From positions 1 to 58,277 of the forward strand of contig JAFVVG010000033.1 of NCBI GenBank assembly GCA_017502305.1: a stretch of 58,277 bases of DNA, read 5' to 3'. Below the pieces are notes generated by a model. The model did not search any database, was not told where the DNA came from, and was given only the letters and a program-made list of their open reading frames with translations. Of this stretch, positions 32,791-40,450 are shown piece by piece; position 1 is the stretch's first letter; each line of letters begins with the position of its first letter. This DNA is from Clostridia bacterium (lineage in GTDB: Bacteria > Bacillota > Clostridia > Christensenellales > Aristaeellaceae). The translations under genes were made by a program, and so were the position numbers.

Positions 32791-35079
32791 GTGGAGAAAA
32801 TCAGGCTCGCTGTGCGCACGCTGGTGGAGTTTACACTCCACGGCGAGCACATCCTGCGCCTGGGCGGCACCCTGCAGGATATGCAGGCGGGCATGCTGGG
32901 GCACAAGGCACGGCAAAGCCTGCTGGATGAAAACTGGCAGAGCGAAGTCCCCCTGGGGATTCACATTCCCGTGGAGGAAGAGAAACTCGAGCTGCACATT
33001 ACAGGCCGCATGGACGCCTTCCGCGACGGGGAGGTGCCCATCATTGAGGAGATCAAGATCTGGCAGAGCAAGGAGCCGCCGCTCATGCCCTATCCGGCCC
33101 ACGAGGCCCAGGCGGTGTGCTATGGGCATATGCTCTGCCGGGAACGGGGCGTTCAGCAGGTGCTGATCCGGGTGGCTTATGTGGACCGCAAGGGGCGTAT
33201 CCACGGGCAGTTTGACAGGCTGATGACGGCCTGGGAATGCGAAACGCGCTTCAACGACCTGCTGCTGCCCTATATCCGGCGCATGCGGCTGGTGCGGGGG
33301 CATCGACGGGCCAGAAACGCTTCGCTGCACGGGCTGCAGTTTCCGTATGAAAACTATCGTGCCGGTCAGCGGGACATGGCGGTGCAGGTGTATACCGCTA
33401 TCCGGCTGCAAAGGCGGCTGTTTGCCAGCATGCCCACCGGCACGGGCAAGAGCGTGGCGGCGCTGTTCCCGGCCCTGAAGGCTCTGGGAGAAGGGCTTAC
33501 CGGGCAGGTGTATTACCTCACCGCCCGCACCACCCAGCGCCAGGGCGCCCTGGAGGCCGTGGCCCGCATGCGCCGCCAGCCCCTGCACCTGTGGACGCTG
33601 ACGCTGAACGCCAAGGACAAGCAATGCCCGGAACAGACGGTGTGTCATCCGGATTTCTGCCCCAGGGCCAGGGGGCATTTCCTGCGGGACGCCGCTGCCC
33701 TGGAGGAAATGATGCTGGAGGACGACTGGTCCCCGGAGGCCATCCGGCGCATGGCGGACAAGCACAACATCTGCCCCTTTGAGTTCAGCCTTTCCCTGGC
33801 GGAGGTGGCCGACCTGACCATCTGCGATTATAACTACGCCCTGGACCCGGCGGTGCATATCCAGCGCATCTTTGACCGGAATGCCGATGTGACGCTGCTC
33901 ATCGACGAGGCCCACAATCTTCTCCACCGTGTTCGGGATATGCTTTCCGGCAGCGTGGAGGGCGGGCGCATCCGCAAGCTGCGCACGGTGGTGGGCAAGG
34001 CTGCCGGCCGCAAGCACCGCTTGTACAAGGCCATGACGGAGGTGCTGAAGGCGCTGGATGACCTGCCCATTGATGAGGGAGCGGAAGAGGGCCGCCTGCC
34101 GGCTATTCCCCAAAGCCTGGACAACGCTGCCGCCGAGCTGGCAGATGCCTTCATGGCCGCGGCCAACGAATACTTCCCCTGGGACGAGGCCGGGGAAAAG
34201 GTGGGCGATACCCTGCTGGCGCTGCTCAGCTTCCTGCGGGCACGGCGGCGGGACTCCGCGGAATACGCCTTTCTGTGGCAAGGCGCCAAAACCCGCACGG
34301 TGCATGCCTTCGCCCTGGAGGTGGGCGCTTATTTCCGGGAGGTCACCGCGCCCCTTTCCGGCGTGGTGTGCTTCTCCGCTACCATGGATCCCCTGGAGGA
34401 CATGAAACGGCTCCTGGGCGGGGAAGAGGAGGACGCCTGCTTTGCCATGCCCTCGCCCTTCCCCAAGGAAAATCTGCTGATTTTGCAGCAAAATGTGAAC
34501 ACCCGCTACCAGCACCGGGAGGCGGCCTGCGGGCAGATCGCCGATGCCATACGCCGCCTGTGGGAGAGCAAGCCCGGGCGGTACATGGTGTTCTTCCCCA
34601 GCTTCGCGTTTATGCGGCAGGTGGCGGAAGAAATTGATATTCCATGCCAGGCGCAGCGCTCCGGCATGACGGACGAGGAACGGCAGGCCTTCCTGGCGCC
34701 CTATCAGCCAGGGGGCGAGCCGACCCTTTCCCTGTGCGTGCTGGGGGGCATCTTCGCCGAGGGCATCGACCTGCCCGGCGACGCCCTGGACGGCGTGGTG
34801 ATCGTGGGCGTGGGGCTGCCCCAGGTGAATCTCTTCCAGGAGACCCTGCGTGATTATTACGAGGAAACCCTGGAAAACGGCTTCCTCTATGCCTACATGA
34901 TCCCCGGCATGCAGAAGGTGGCCCAGGCGGTGGGCCGCGTGATCCGCACGGAGAGAGACCGGGGTGTGGCGATCCTCCTGGATGACCGCTACCGGCAGCC
35001 GGGCTACCGTCGGCTGATACCTGCCCACTGGCAGGTGCGGCAGGAGGCGGATTTTGCCTACTTTTGGGCGGGGGATTGA
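32791..35079 (+). CDS. Nuclease-helicase fusion: RecB/Cas4-like PD-(D/E)XK domain plus XPD/DinG-type Fe-S helicase
   Basis: A 762-residue fusion. Residues ~1-170 carry the motifs of a RecB/Cas4-type nuclease: GRMD (D75), EEIK (ExK at 87-89) and QAVCY (QxxxY at 107-111). From ~190 comes an SF2 helicase of the Rad3/XPD/DinG type with Walker A MPTGTGKS (~215), four cysteines for an Fe-S cluster between ~280 and 340 (QCPEQTVC, DFCPRA, ICPF), LIDEAHNLLH (DEAH), CFSATMDPLE and the C-terminal QAVGRVIRTERDRG. It probably unwinds and trims DNA 5'-3' in repair. Start GTG at 32791 with AAGGGAGGTGA upstream. It stands alone between a terminator and the next promoter. Confidence 0.9.
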   Translation: MEKIRLAVRTLVEFTLHGEHILRLGGTLQDMQAGMLGHKARQSLLDENWQSEVPLGIHIPVEEEKLELHITGRMDAFRDGEVPIIEEIKIWQSKEPPLMPYPAHEAQAVCYGHMLCRERGVQQVLIRVAYVDRKGRIHGQFDRLMTAWECETRFNDLLLPYIRRMRLVRGHRRARNASLHGLQFPYENYRAGQRDMAVQVYTAIRLQRRLFASMPTGTGKSVAALFPALKALGEGLTGQVYYLTARTTQRQGALEAVARMRRQPLHLWTLTLNAKDKQCPEQTVCHPDFCPRARGHFLRDAAALEEMMLEDDWSPEAIRRMADKHNICPFEFSLSLAEVADLTICDYNYALDPAVHIQRIFDRNADVTLLIDEAHNLLHRVRDMLSGSVEGGRIRKLRTVVGKAAGRKHRLYKAMTEVLKALDDLPIDEGAEEGRLPAIPQSLDNAAAELADAFMAAANEYFPWDEAGEKVGDTLLALLSFLRARRRDSAEYAFLWQGAKTRTVHAFALEVGAYFREVTAPLSGVVCFSATMDPLEDMKRLLGGEEEDACFAMPSPFPKENLLILQQNVNTRYQHREAACGQIADAIRRLWESKPGRYMVFFPSFAFMRQVAEEIDIPCQAQRSGMTDEERQAFLAPYQPGGEPTLSLCVLGGIFAEGIDLPGDALDGVVIVGVGLPQVNLFQETLRDYYEETLENGFLYAYMIPGMQKVAQAVGRVIRTERDRGVAILLDDRYRQPGYRRLIPAHWQVRQEADFAYFWAGD

Positions 35080-35103
35080 CAAATATCGCTGATTGGATAC
35101 AAT
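35076..35103 (+). promoter_or_regulatory. Promoter of the E2-like acyltransferase gene
   Basis: TTGACA at 35076-35081, 16-bp spacer, TACAAT at 35098-35103. The -35 overlaps the stop codon of the helicase gene. Confidence 0.75.
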
Positions 35104-35184
35104 GAATCTGTGACTGTTTTCGACACATTTTTCATTTTGTCATGATGTTTGTCACAATTTCATCGGCAAAGAGAGGTACAACCT

Positions 35185-36102
35185 ATGTTTGGATTCAGAC
35201 CGGATGGCCGCCGGACGAAGAACATTGATCCCATCGTTCAGATCACGCCTTACCTGATGCCCATGCGCTGCGACGCTCAGGTGTTCCTGCAGCATAAGGT
35301 GGACTACGAAATGCTGGCCCGCTATATCGCCAAGCAGAGCGCCAAGGGCGAGAAGGTAACCTTCATGCAGATCATCGTGGCATCCTTCGTGCGCGCGGTG
35401 AGCCAGCACCCGGAAATCAACCGCTACATCATGAACAAGCAGTTCTACTCCCGCAACAACTGCACCGTTTCCTTCACCATGCTCAAGGATCCCCAGGACG
35501 CCGCGGGCGGCGAAACCGCGGTGAAGATCAAGTATGACCTGACGGATACCCTCTACGACGTCCGCGACCGCATGAACCAGGCCATCGAGGCCAACCGCGG
35601 CGTGGAGGAGAAGAATTTCCTGGATAAGCTGGTAGGCATTTTGCTGGGTGTTCCCGGACTGGCCACGGCGGTGGTGGGCCTGGTGCGGCTGCTGGACCGC
35701 TACGGTCTGTGCCCCGGCGCTCTGCTGGACGAGCTGCCCTTCCACACCAGCATGTACATTACCAACAACGCTTCCATCGGCCTGCACCATGTGAACCACC
35801 ACATCTACAACTTTGGTTCCACCAGCCTCTTCTTCGGCATGGGCTCCGTGGAGCGCACCATGGTCATGGAAGACGGTCAGCCCCGCATGAAGCGCTGGCT
35901 GCCCATTGGCATCACCGCCGACGAGCGCGTTTGCTCCGGCGCCCACTATGCCGGCTTCTTCGCCTGCATGAGCAAGCACCTGAACAATCCGGAGCTGCTG
36001 GAGCTTCCCCCGGAGACCGTTCGCTTTGACGATGGCCTGGAATATCACGTTCCCAAGGTCAACGCTGAAAAGCCCGTGGAAGGGGAAAGCGTATCCGCAT
36101 GA
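35185..36102 (+). CDS. Stand-alone 2-oxoacid dehydrogenase E2-like acyltransferase domain
   Basis: A 305-residue protein with the chloramphenicol acetyltransferase/E2 catalytic fold but no lipoyl or subunit-binding domains. Recognisable parts are FLQHKVDYEMLARYIAKQSA, VTFMQIIVASFVRAVSQHPE, the trimer region with SIGLHHVNHHIYNFGSTS, and ITADERVCSGAHYAGFF near residue 260. In true E2 enzymes that last motif is DHRVxDG; here the catalytic His is Glu and the Asp is Ser, so normal acyl transfer from lipoamide is unlikely. No E1 or E3 genes are adjacent. ATG at 35185 with AGAGAGG upstream; own promoter and terminator. Confidence 0.8.
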   Translation: MFGFRPDGRRTKNIDPIVQITPYLMPMRCDAQVFLQHKVDYEMLARYIAKQSAKGEKVTFMQIIVASFVRAVSQHPEINRYIMNKQFYSRNNCTVSFTMLKDPQDAAGGETAVKIKYDLTDTLYDVRDRMNQAIEANRGVEEKNFLDKLVGILLGVPGLATAVVGLVRLLDRYGLCPGALLDELPFHTSMYITNNASIGLHHVNHHIYNFGSTSLFFGMGSVERTMVMEDGQPRMKRWLPIGITADERVCSGAHYAGFFACMSKHLNNPELLELPPETVRFDDGLEYHVPKVNAEKPVEGESVSA

Positions 36103-36107
36103 ATTTC

Positions 36108-36140
36108 TGCCCACATTGCGAAAATGTGGGCATTTTTTTG
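36108..36140 (+). terminator. Terminator of the E2-like gene
   Basis: Stem TGCCCACATT/AATGTGGGCA followed by seven T. Confidence 0.9.
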
Positions 36141-36189
36141 TAACGAAATGCCTTCTCGTGTGTCATATTGGATGAAAGGGGGTGAGCTG

Positions 36190-36681
36190 GTGCAGGATTT
36201 CGAGCAAAGCTACCGGGAGTATGAGCGCATGGTACACGCTTTTCTCCTGCGGCTGTGCGGCAACGAAAGCCTGGCGGAGGAACTGACGCAGGAGACCTTC
36301 TATCAGGCGCTGAAGCATTGGAAGGAATTCCGGGGCGAAAGCAATGTTTCCACATGGCTGTGTACCATCGGCAAGCGGCTGTATCTGAACTGCCTGCGCC
36401 GCCAGCCCACGCTGCCCCTGGAGCAAGCCCCGGAACCCCGCGCGCCGGACATTGCAGAGGCCATTGCCGACAGCGACCGCATGATGGACGCCCACCGCCT
36501 GCTGCACCGGCTGCCGGAACCCTTCCGGGAGGTGTTCACCCTGCGCACCTTTGGCGAACTGAGCCACGGGCAAATCGCCAGCCTGTTTGGCAAAAGCGAG
36601 AGCTGGGCGAGGGTGACCTACTACCGGGCGAGGCAGATGCTGAGCCATATGGCCAAGGAGGAATGGAACGATGAAGGATAA
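36190..36681 (+). CDS. ECF-type RNA polymerase sigma factor
   Basis: A 163-residue ECF sigma factor with regions 2 (YERMVHAFLLRLCGNESLAE, TQETFYQALKHW, STWLCTIGKRLYLN) and 4 (LPEPFREVFTLRTFGELSHG and the HTH IASLFGKSESWARVTYYRAR). The GTG at 36190 is preferred because AAAGGGGGTGA lies just upstream; the in-frame ATG at 36172 is an alternative that would add six residues. Its stop overlaps the next gene by 11 bases, a membrane anti-sigma factor, so this is a standard ECF/anti-sigma pair responding to an envelope or extracytoplasmic signal. Many such pairs autoregulate. Confidence 0.9.
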   Translation: MQDFEQSYREYERMVHAFLLRLCGNESLAEELTQETFYQALKHWKEFRGESNVSTWLCTIGKRLYLNCLRRQPTLPLEQAPEPRAPDIAEAIADSDRMMDAHRLLHRLPEPFREVFTLRTFGELSHGQIASLFGKSESWARVTYYRARQMLSHMAKEEWNDEG

Positions 36682-37567
36682 ATGTTCAATTGCCCGCGAC
36701 CTGATGCCCCTGGTGATCGACGGTGTATGCAGCGAGGAAAGCAGCAGCTTTGTGAAGGAACACGTTTCGCAATGCCCGCCCTGCGCGGAGATCTGGGGCG
36801 AAATGAAAACCGAGCTGCCCCGCGTGGCCGCCGAAAAAGAAAAGGCCGAGCTGGAAAAGGCCGCCCGCGCCATGAAGAAGAAGCGGAGGAAGCGGGTCTT
36901 CTGGACGGTGCTGCTCAGCGTGATGGCTGCGGTGGTGCTGGTGTTTGGCGGTGGCTGGCTTTATGACGAACTGACGGTGTATTCCAATGTTCCTATGTCC
37001 AAGGACGAGGTCAGCGTGCAGCTGTACAAGACCTCTGACGGCACCGGGCTGATCGTGTACGACCTGGCGAGGGATGACGCTGTCTGCGGACAGGGCTGGG
37101 GTTATGGCAGCAACAACATTGCAGATTTGTGGATGTATGAGCCGTATATCCAGCTTGGCGATGAACGGTATGAAAACCTCTATGATGGCTATCGCATCTA
37201 TGAGCAGGGCTATTGGACAGAAGACGGCTGGTTTTACAATGTGGATGCCTATGAAGTTTCTGTGGCGTTGAGCCAGGGGGAGAGCATGGCTGATGGCTCG
37301 ACTGCGGTATTTGATACAGGCGCGCAAAAGGATGTGACATACACCATCATTGAGCCGGAATTTGTCCGGGAAATCTGGATGAATTACAGCGACGGCAAAG
37401 AATTGCTCTACAAGCACGGCGACGAGGTTCCCACCTGCTCGCCGGAAATGGAAGCATATGTGGACTACCTGCACAATCCTCCGGGCATCGGCAAGGGCAA
37501 GTATGGCATGGAATACGACTACGACAAGCTGGCCGAACTCCGCGCCGCCGTGCCTGAGTGGCAATAA
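36671..37567 (+). CDS. Membrane anti-sigma factor with zinc finger
   Basis: A 298-residue protein. The N-terminal zf-HC2 anti-sigma domain has the Zn ligands in CSIARDLMPLVIDGVCS and EHVSQCPPC (HxxxCxxC). A basic stretch and one membrane span follow (~residues 75-98). The C-terminal ~200 residues lie outside; they are Tyr- and acid-rich and match no domain I recognise, so they are probably the sensor. ATG overlaps the sigma factor stop by 11 bases. The external part is somewhat lower in GC than its neighbours. Confidence 0.88.
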   Translation: MKDKCSIARDLMPLVIDGVCSEESSSFVKEHVSQCPPCAEIWGEMKTELPRVAAEKEKAELEKAARAMKKKRRKRVFWTVLLSVMAAVVLVFGGGWLYDELTVYSNVPMSKDEVSVQLYKTSDGTGLIVYDLARDDAVCGQGWGYGSNNIADLWMYEPYIQLGDERYENLYDGYRIYEQGYWTEDGWFYNVDAYEVSVALSQGESMADGSTAVFDTGAQKDVTYTIIEPEFVREIWMNYSDGKELLYKHGDEVPTCSPEMEAYVDYLHNPPGIGKGKYGMEYDYDKLAELRAAVPEWQ

Positions 37568-37575
37568 GCAGGAAT

Positions 37576-37636
37576 CAGCCTCCGGACTGTCGAATACGAA
37601 GGAGACTCGTAGTACGGCAGAACGGAGGCTGTTTTT
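37576..37636 (+). terminator. Long hairpin with U-tract carrying the tyrA Shine-Dalgarno
   Basis: Three stacked stems, CAGCCTCCG/CGGAGGCTG (37576-84/37623-31), CTGTCG/CGGCAG and TACGA/TCGTA, are followed by five T. It looks like the terminator of the ECF operon. The GGAGG in the outer 3' arm (37624-37628) is also the only RBS of the following tyrA, whose ATG is at 37639, so folding would hide that RBS. Confidence 0.75.
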
Positions 37637-37638
37637 GT

Positions 37639-38472
37639 ATGAAAATCGGCATTGTGGGCCTGGGGCTCATTGGCGGCTCCCTGGCCAAAACCATCAAGAT
37701 GAAGACGGAGCATACCGTCATTGCCTGCGATGTGGACTTGCAGACCATTCTCCAGGCCCAGCTCATGGACGCCATGGACGAGGAGATGGACAGCTGCAAC
37801 CTGGCGGAATGTGATATGGTGCTGGTGGCGCTGTATCCTGGGGCCATTGTGGAGTGGATCGGTCAGCATGCCCAGCAGTTCAAGCAAGGGGCTATGGTCA
37901 TCGACTGCGGCGGCGTGAAGCAGGAGATCTGCCGGCAGATCGCGCCCCTGGCCAAGGAGCATGGCTGGTACTTCATTGGCGGCCACCCCATGGCGGGCCG
38001 GGAATTCTCCGGCTTCAAGTATGCCAAGGATGACCTGTTCGACAACGCCAGCATGATCCTCACCCCCATGGGGGACGAAGCGCCGGAGCTTTTGCAGCAG
38101 GCACGGGATTTCTTCATGGACCTGGGCTTCCGGCGGGTGCAGTTTACCACGCCGCAGATTCACGACGAGATGATCGCCTACACCAGCCAGCTGGCCCATG
38201 TGGTGTCCAGCGCCTATGTGAAAACGCCCCTGGCCGGCCGGCACAAGGGTTTCTCCGCCGGCTCCTTCGCGGACATGACCCGGGTGGCACGGCTCAATGA
38301 AACCATGTGGACGGAGCTTTTCTTCGACAACCGGGAGGCTCTGCTGCCGGAGGTGGAAGGCCTGGTGCAGCGGCTGACCGCCTACCGGGACGCCCTTAGG
38401 GACAATGACCGGGAGCGCATGATGCAGCTTTTGCGGGAGGGCCGGGAGATCAAGGAAAGCCTGGAGAATTGA
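37639..38472 (+). CDS. tyrA: Prephenate dehydrogenase
   Basis: A 277-residue TyrA without an ACT or chorismate-mutase domain. It converts prephenate to 4-hydroxyphenylpyruvate in tyrosine synthesis. Rossmann NAD-binding motif IGIVGLGLIGGSLAKTI at the N-terminus; active-site region GGHPMAGREFSGF with the catalytic His near residue 117; C-terminal helical dimer domain with SSAYVKTPLAGRHKGFSAGS and the ATRVARLNETMW-like segment. No other aromatic-pathway genes are adjacent. The start is fixed by GGAGG inside the upstream hairpin, with 10-base spacing. Confidence 0.92.
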   Translation: MKIGIVGLGLIGGSLAKTIKMKTEHTVIACDVDLQTILQAQLMDAMDEEMDSCNLAECDMVLVALYPGAIVEWIGQHAQQFKQGAMVIDCGGVKQEICRQIAPLAKEHGWYFIGGHPMAGREFSGFKYAKDDLFDNASMILTPMGDEAPELLQQARDFFMDLGFRRVQFTTPQIHDEMIAYTSQLAHVVSSAYVKTPLAGRHKGFSAGSFADMTRVARLNETMWTELFFDNREALLPEVEGLVQRLTAYRDALRDNDRERMMQLLREGREIKESLEN

Positions 38473-38476
38473 TCGC

Positions 38477-38505
38477 TTGACGCTGGGCAGGGAGAATGCT
38501 ATAAT
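38477..38505 (+). promoter_or_regulatory. Promoter of tRNA-Leu
   Basis: TTGACG at 38477-38482, 17-bp spacer, perfect TATAAT at 38500-38505; the tRNA begins 12 bases later. Confidence 0.85.
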
Positions 38506-38516
38506 CTTCGGTGTGT

Positions 38517-38598
38517 GCGGATATGGTGGAATGGCAGACACCGGGGACTTAAAATCCCCTGCCCACAAGGCGTGCGGGTTCGAGTCCCGCTATCCGCA
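38517..38598 (+). tRNA. tRNA-Leu (TAA)
   Basis: Acceptor GCGGATA/TATCCGC, anticodon arm GGGGACTTAAAATCCCC with anticodon TAA, long variable arm typical of class II tRNA-Leu, T-arm GCGGGTTCGAGTCCCGC. CCA is not encoded. Confidence 0.95.
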
Positions 38599-38599
38599 C

Positions 38600-38636
38600 A
38601 GAAAAAGAAGTGACGCTTGCGTCACTTCTTTTTCTG
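38600..38636 (+). terminator. Terminator of tRNA-Leu
   Basis: Very long perfect stem GAAAAAGAAGTGACGC/GCGTCACTTCTTTTTC directly after the tRNA. Confidence 0.9.
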
Positions 38637-38715
38637 CTTCTGAATGCATGTGGTAATACAAAATAAAATGCAATATGCAATGCATAATGCGCAAGCAAAC
38701 TACCTTAAACTAAAA

Positions 38716-38733
38716 GCAATACAAATGTATTGC
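38716..38733 (+). promoter_or_regulatory. Perfect inverted repeat, candidate RHH operator
   Basis: GCAATAC-AAAT-GTATTGC: 7-bp perfect arms, 9 bases before the RHH gene start. Similar half-sites (GTAATAC, GCAATATGC, GCATAATGC) occur within the preceding 60 AT-rich bases (38645-38700). Confidence 0.5.
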
Positions 38734-38741
38734 GAGGGAAT

Positions 38742-38921
38742 ATGATGGGTAAGTTCAAGATTCCGGTCATGCCTCAGTCCACCAATAAAACGATTCGCTT
38801 TCCAAACGATGTGATCGACGAAGTGGAAAAAGCTATTTGCGGCAAGGATTGCACTTTTTCGGCCTTCGTTATTGCGGCGGTACGCGCTGCCTTGGATGAC
38901 CTGAAAGAAGAAAATGACTGA
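38742..38921 (+). CDS. Small ribbon-helix-helix protein
   Basis: A 59-residue protein. KTIRFPNDVIDEVEKAI (beta strand then helix 1) and TFSAFVIAAVRAALDDL (helix 2) match an Arc/CopG-type ribbon-helix-helix fold. Proteins of this type bind short palindromes as dimers, often near their own gene or as antitoxins. No toxin gene follows: a terminator comes next and the neighbour is on the other strand. Starts at 38742 or 38745. Flanking DNA is AT-rich compared with the window, and the gene sits just after a tRNA-Leu terminator. Confidence 0.7.
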   Translation: MMGKFKIPVMPQSTNKTIRFPNDVIDEVEKAICGKDCTFSAFVIAAVRAALDDLKEEND

Positions 38922-38923
38922 AG

Positions 38924-38951
38924 AAAGCCTCCCGTTGTTTCGGGAGGCTTT
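38924..38951. terminator. Bidirectional terminator
   Basis: Stem AAAGCCTCCCG/CGGGAGGCTTT with TTGTTT loop between the convergent RHH and serine hydrolase genes. Confidence 0.8.
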
Positions 38952-38953
38952 GC

Positions 38954-40393
38954 TCATTTCACCTTCACGGTTTCGTGATACCAGGTGCCAGGATGCTCCG
39001 GGTTGGTGGTCTCTTGCAGGAGCAGATTCACACCATTGTCGGTGGGCTTGAAGGTCAGGGTCACTTCCTCCATGCCCTCGATCTCGAAGTGGCGCAGGAT
39101 CAGCGCGCCGTCCTTCACACCCCAGGCCATCACGATGGGAGAGGTGGTGGTCATGTCGCGATAGTGCAGGCCTTCGATCATGGGCGGCACGTCGTTGCGG
39201 TGCCAGGCGCCGCGGGTGGCCTTCAGCACATTGCCCTGGCGGGTCAACACAAGGGTATCACCCTCCAGTACAAGGGTGATCTCGCCCACGGGCAGGTTCT
39301 CGTAGCGGCCCAGCACGGCGGCGGGGATGGGGTTGCCGTCGTCCTCCGGCAGGAGACGGTCGGCCCGCAGGGCGGCAAGCCTGGCGCTGAGCTCCGCCAT
39401 GGCGGCTTCGTCCTCGGGCAGGGGGTCGGGCTGGTAGGCGTTGAGTATGTTGTTGTAGTACACCTGCATCTCACTGCCCATGTCGTGCACCAGAGCGGTC
39501 ATGGCCAGCACGGTATCGGTACGGCGATCCATGATGCACAGTTGGCCGTACATGCCGTCGCCACGGAAGCAGCCGTTGACGCACATCCACATCTGGTAGC
39601 CATAGCCGGCGTTCCAGTCGCCGTAGCCCAGCAAATCGGGGGCCTGGTAGATCTGGGGCCGGGTGGCGGCAGCCACATAGTTGCGGGGAATGAGCTGTTC
39701 ATCGCCCCATTTGCCGTCGTTCAGCAGGCACACGCCCAGCTTGGCGATGACCTCCGGCACCAGCGAGAAACCGAAGCCGCCGGTGCAGATGTCGTGGGGG
39801 TCGCGCATCCAGCGGGTGCCGGAAATGCCCAGGGGGGCCAGGAGCTTCTGCTGCAGGTAGTTCTCCAGGTCGATGCCCTTCTTTTTCAGCGCGGCGGAGA
39901 GCATGTAGGTGGCAATGGTGTTGTAGCGGAACACCTGGCCGGGCATCTCGGAGAAGGGCTGTTTGAGGAAAGCCACACGCATATCCGCCCAGCAGTTTTC
40001 ACCGGAGGGCTCCTGGGGCTGACCAGTAGACATGCGCAGGAGATGGCGCAGGGTGAGACTTTCCAGCTCCTTGCCGGGGGTGACGCCAGAGGCGGCCAGC
40101 TCCTCGGCGAAGATGTCGATCACCTTTTCGTCCAGGCTGATGCGGCCCTCGCCTTCGGCAATGCCCATGGCGGCGGAGGTGAAGGTCTTCGAAAGGGAGA
40201 ACACGGTTTGCAGCTGGTCGGGCGCATAGGGAGCGTAGTATCCCTCGCACAGCACCTGGCCGTGGCGTACCAGCAGGAAGCTGTGAATCTGAAGGCCTTT
40301 GCGCTCATATTCGTCGATCATGGCGATGATGCGCCGGGGATCAAGGCCTGCCTGGGCCGGTGTGCAGCGGGGCAGGGGCGTGACATATGCCAT
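38954..40393 (-). CDS. Serine hydrolase of the beta-lactamase/DD-peptidase family
   Basis: A 479-residue class C beta-lactamase-like hydrolase. The nucleophile motif is SLSK (SxxK) in FSLSKTFTSAAMG near residue 78; the second motif is the Tyr of FRYNT near 163; the third region has a HxxG-like stretch late in the domain. The C-terminal ~120 residues form a beta-rich extra domain. There is no signal peptide, so the enzyme is likely cytoplasmic, as with esterase-type members (EstB, 6-aminohexanoate hydrolase). Start ATG at 40393 with AAGGAGG 7 bases upstream. Substrate unknown. Confidence 0.85.
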   Translation of the reverse strand: MAYVTPLPRCTPAQAGLDPRRIIAMIDEYERKGLQIHSFLLVRHGQVLCEGYYAPYAPDQLQTVFSLSKTFTSAAMGIAEGEGRISLDEKVIDIFAEELAASGVTPGKELESLTLRHLLRMSTGQPQEPSGENCWADMRVAFLKQPFSEMPGQVFRYNTIATYMLSAALKKKGIDLENYLQQKLLAPLGISGTRWMRDPHDICTGGFGFSLVPEVIAKLGVCLLNDGKWGDEQLIPRNYVAAATRPQIYQAPDLLGYGDWNAGYGYQMWMCVNGCFRGDGMYGQLCIMDRRTDTVLAMTALVHDMGSEMQVYYNNILNAYQPDPLPEDEAAMAELSARLAALRADRLLPEDDGNPIPAAVLGRYENLPVGEITLVLEGDTLVLTRQGNVLKATRGAWHRNDVPPMIEGLHYRDMTTTSPIVMAWGVKDGALILRHFEIEGMEEVTLTFKPTDNGVNLLLQETTNPEHPGTWYHETVKVK

Positions 40394-40450
40394 AGAAAAA
40401 CCTCCTTGATGTGCGTTCAGCGCCACCCATTGGCGGCGCTGAGCAAAATG

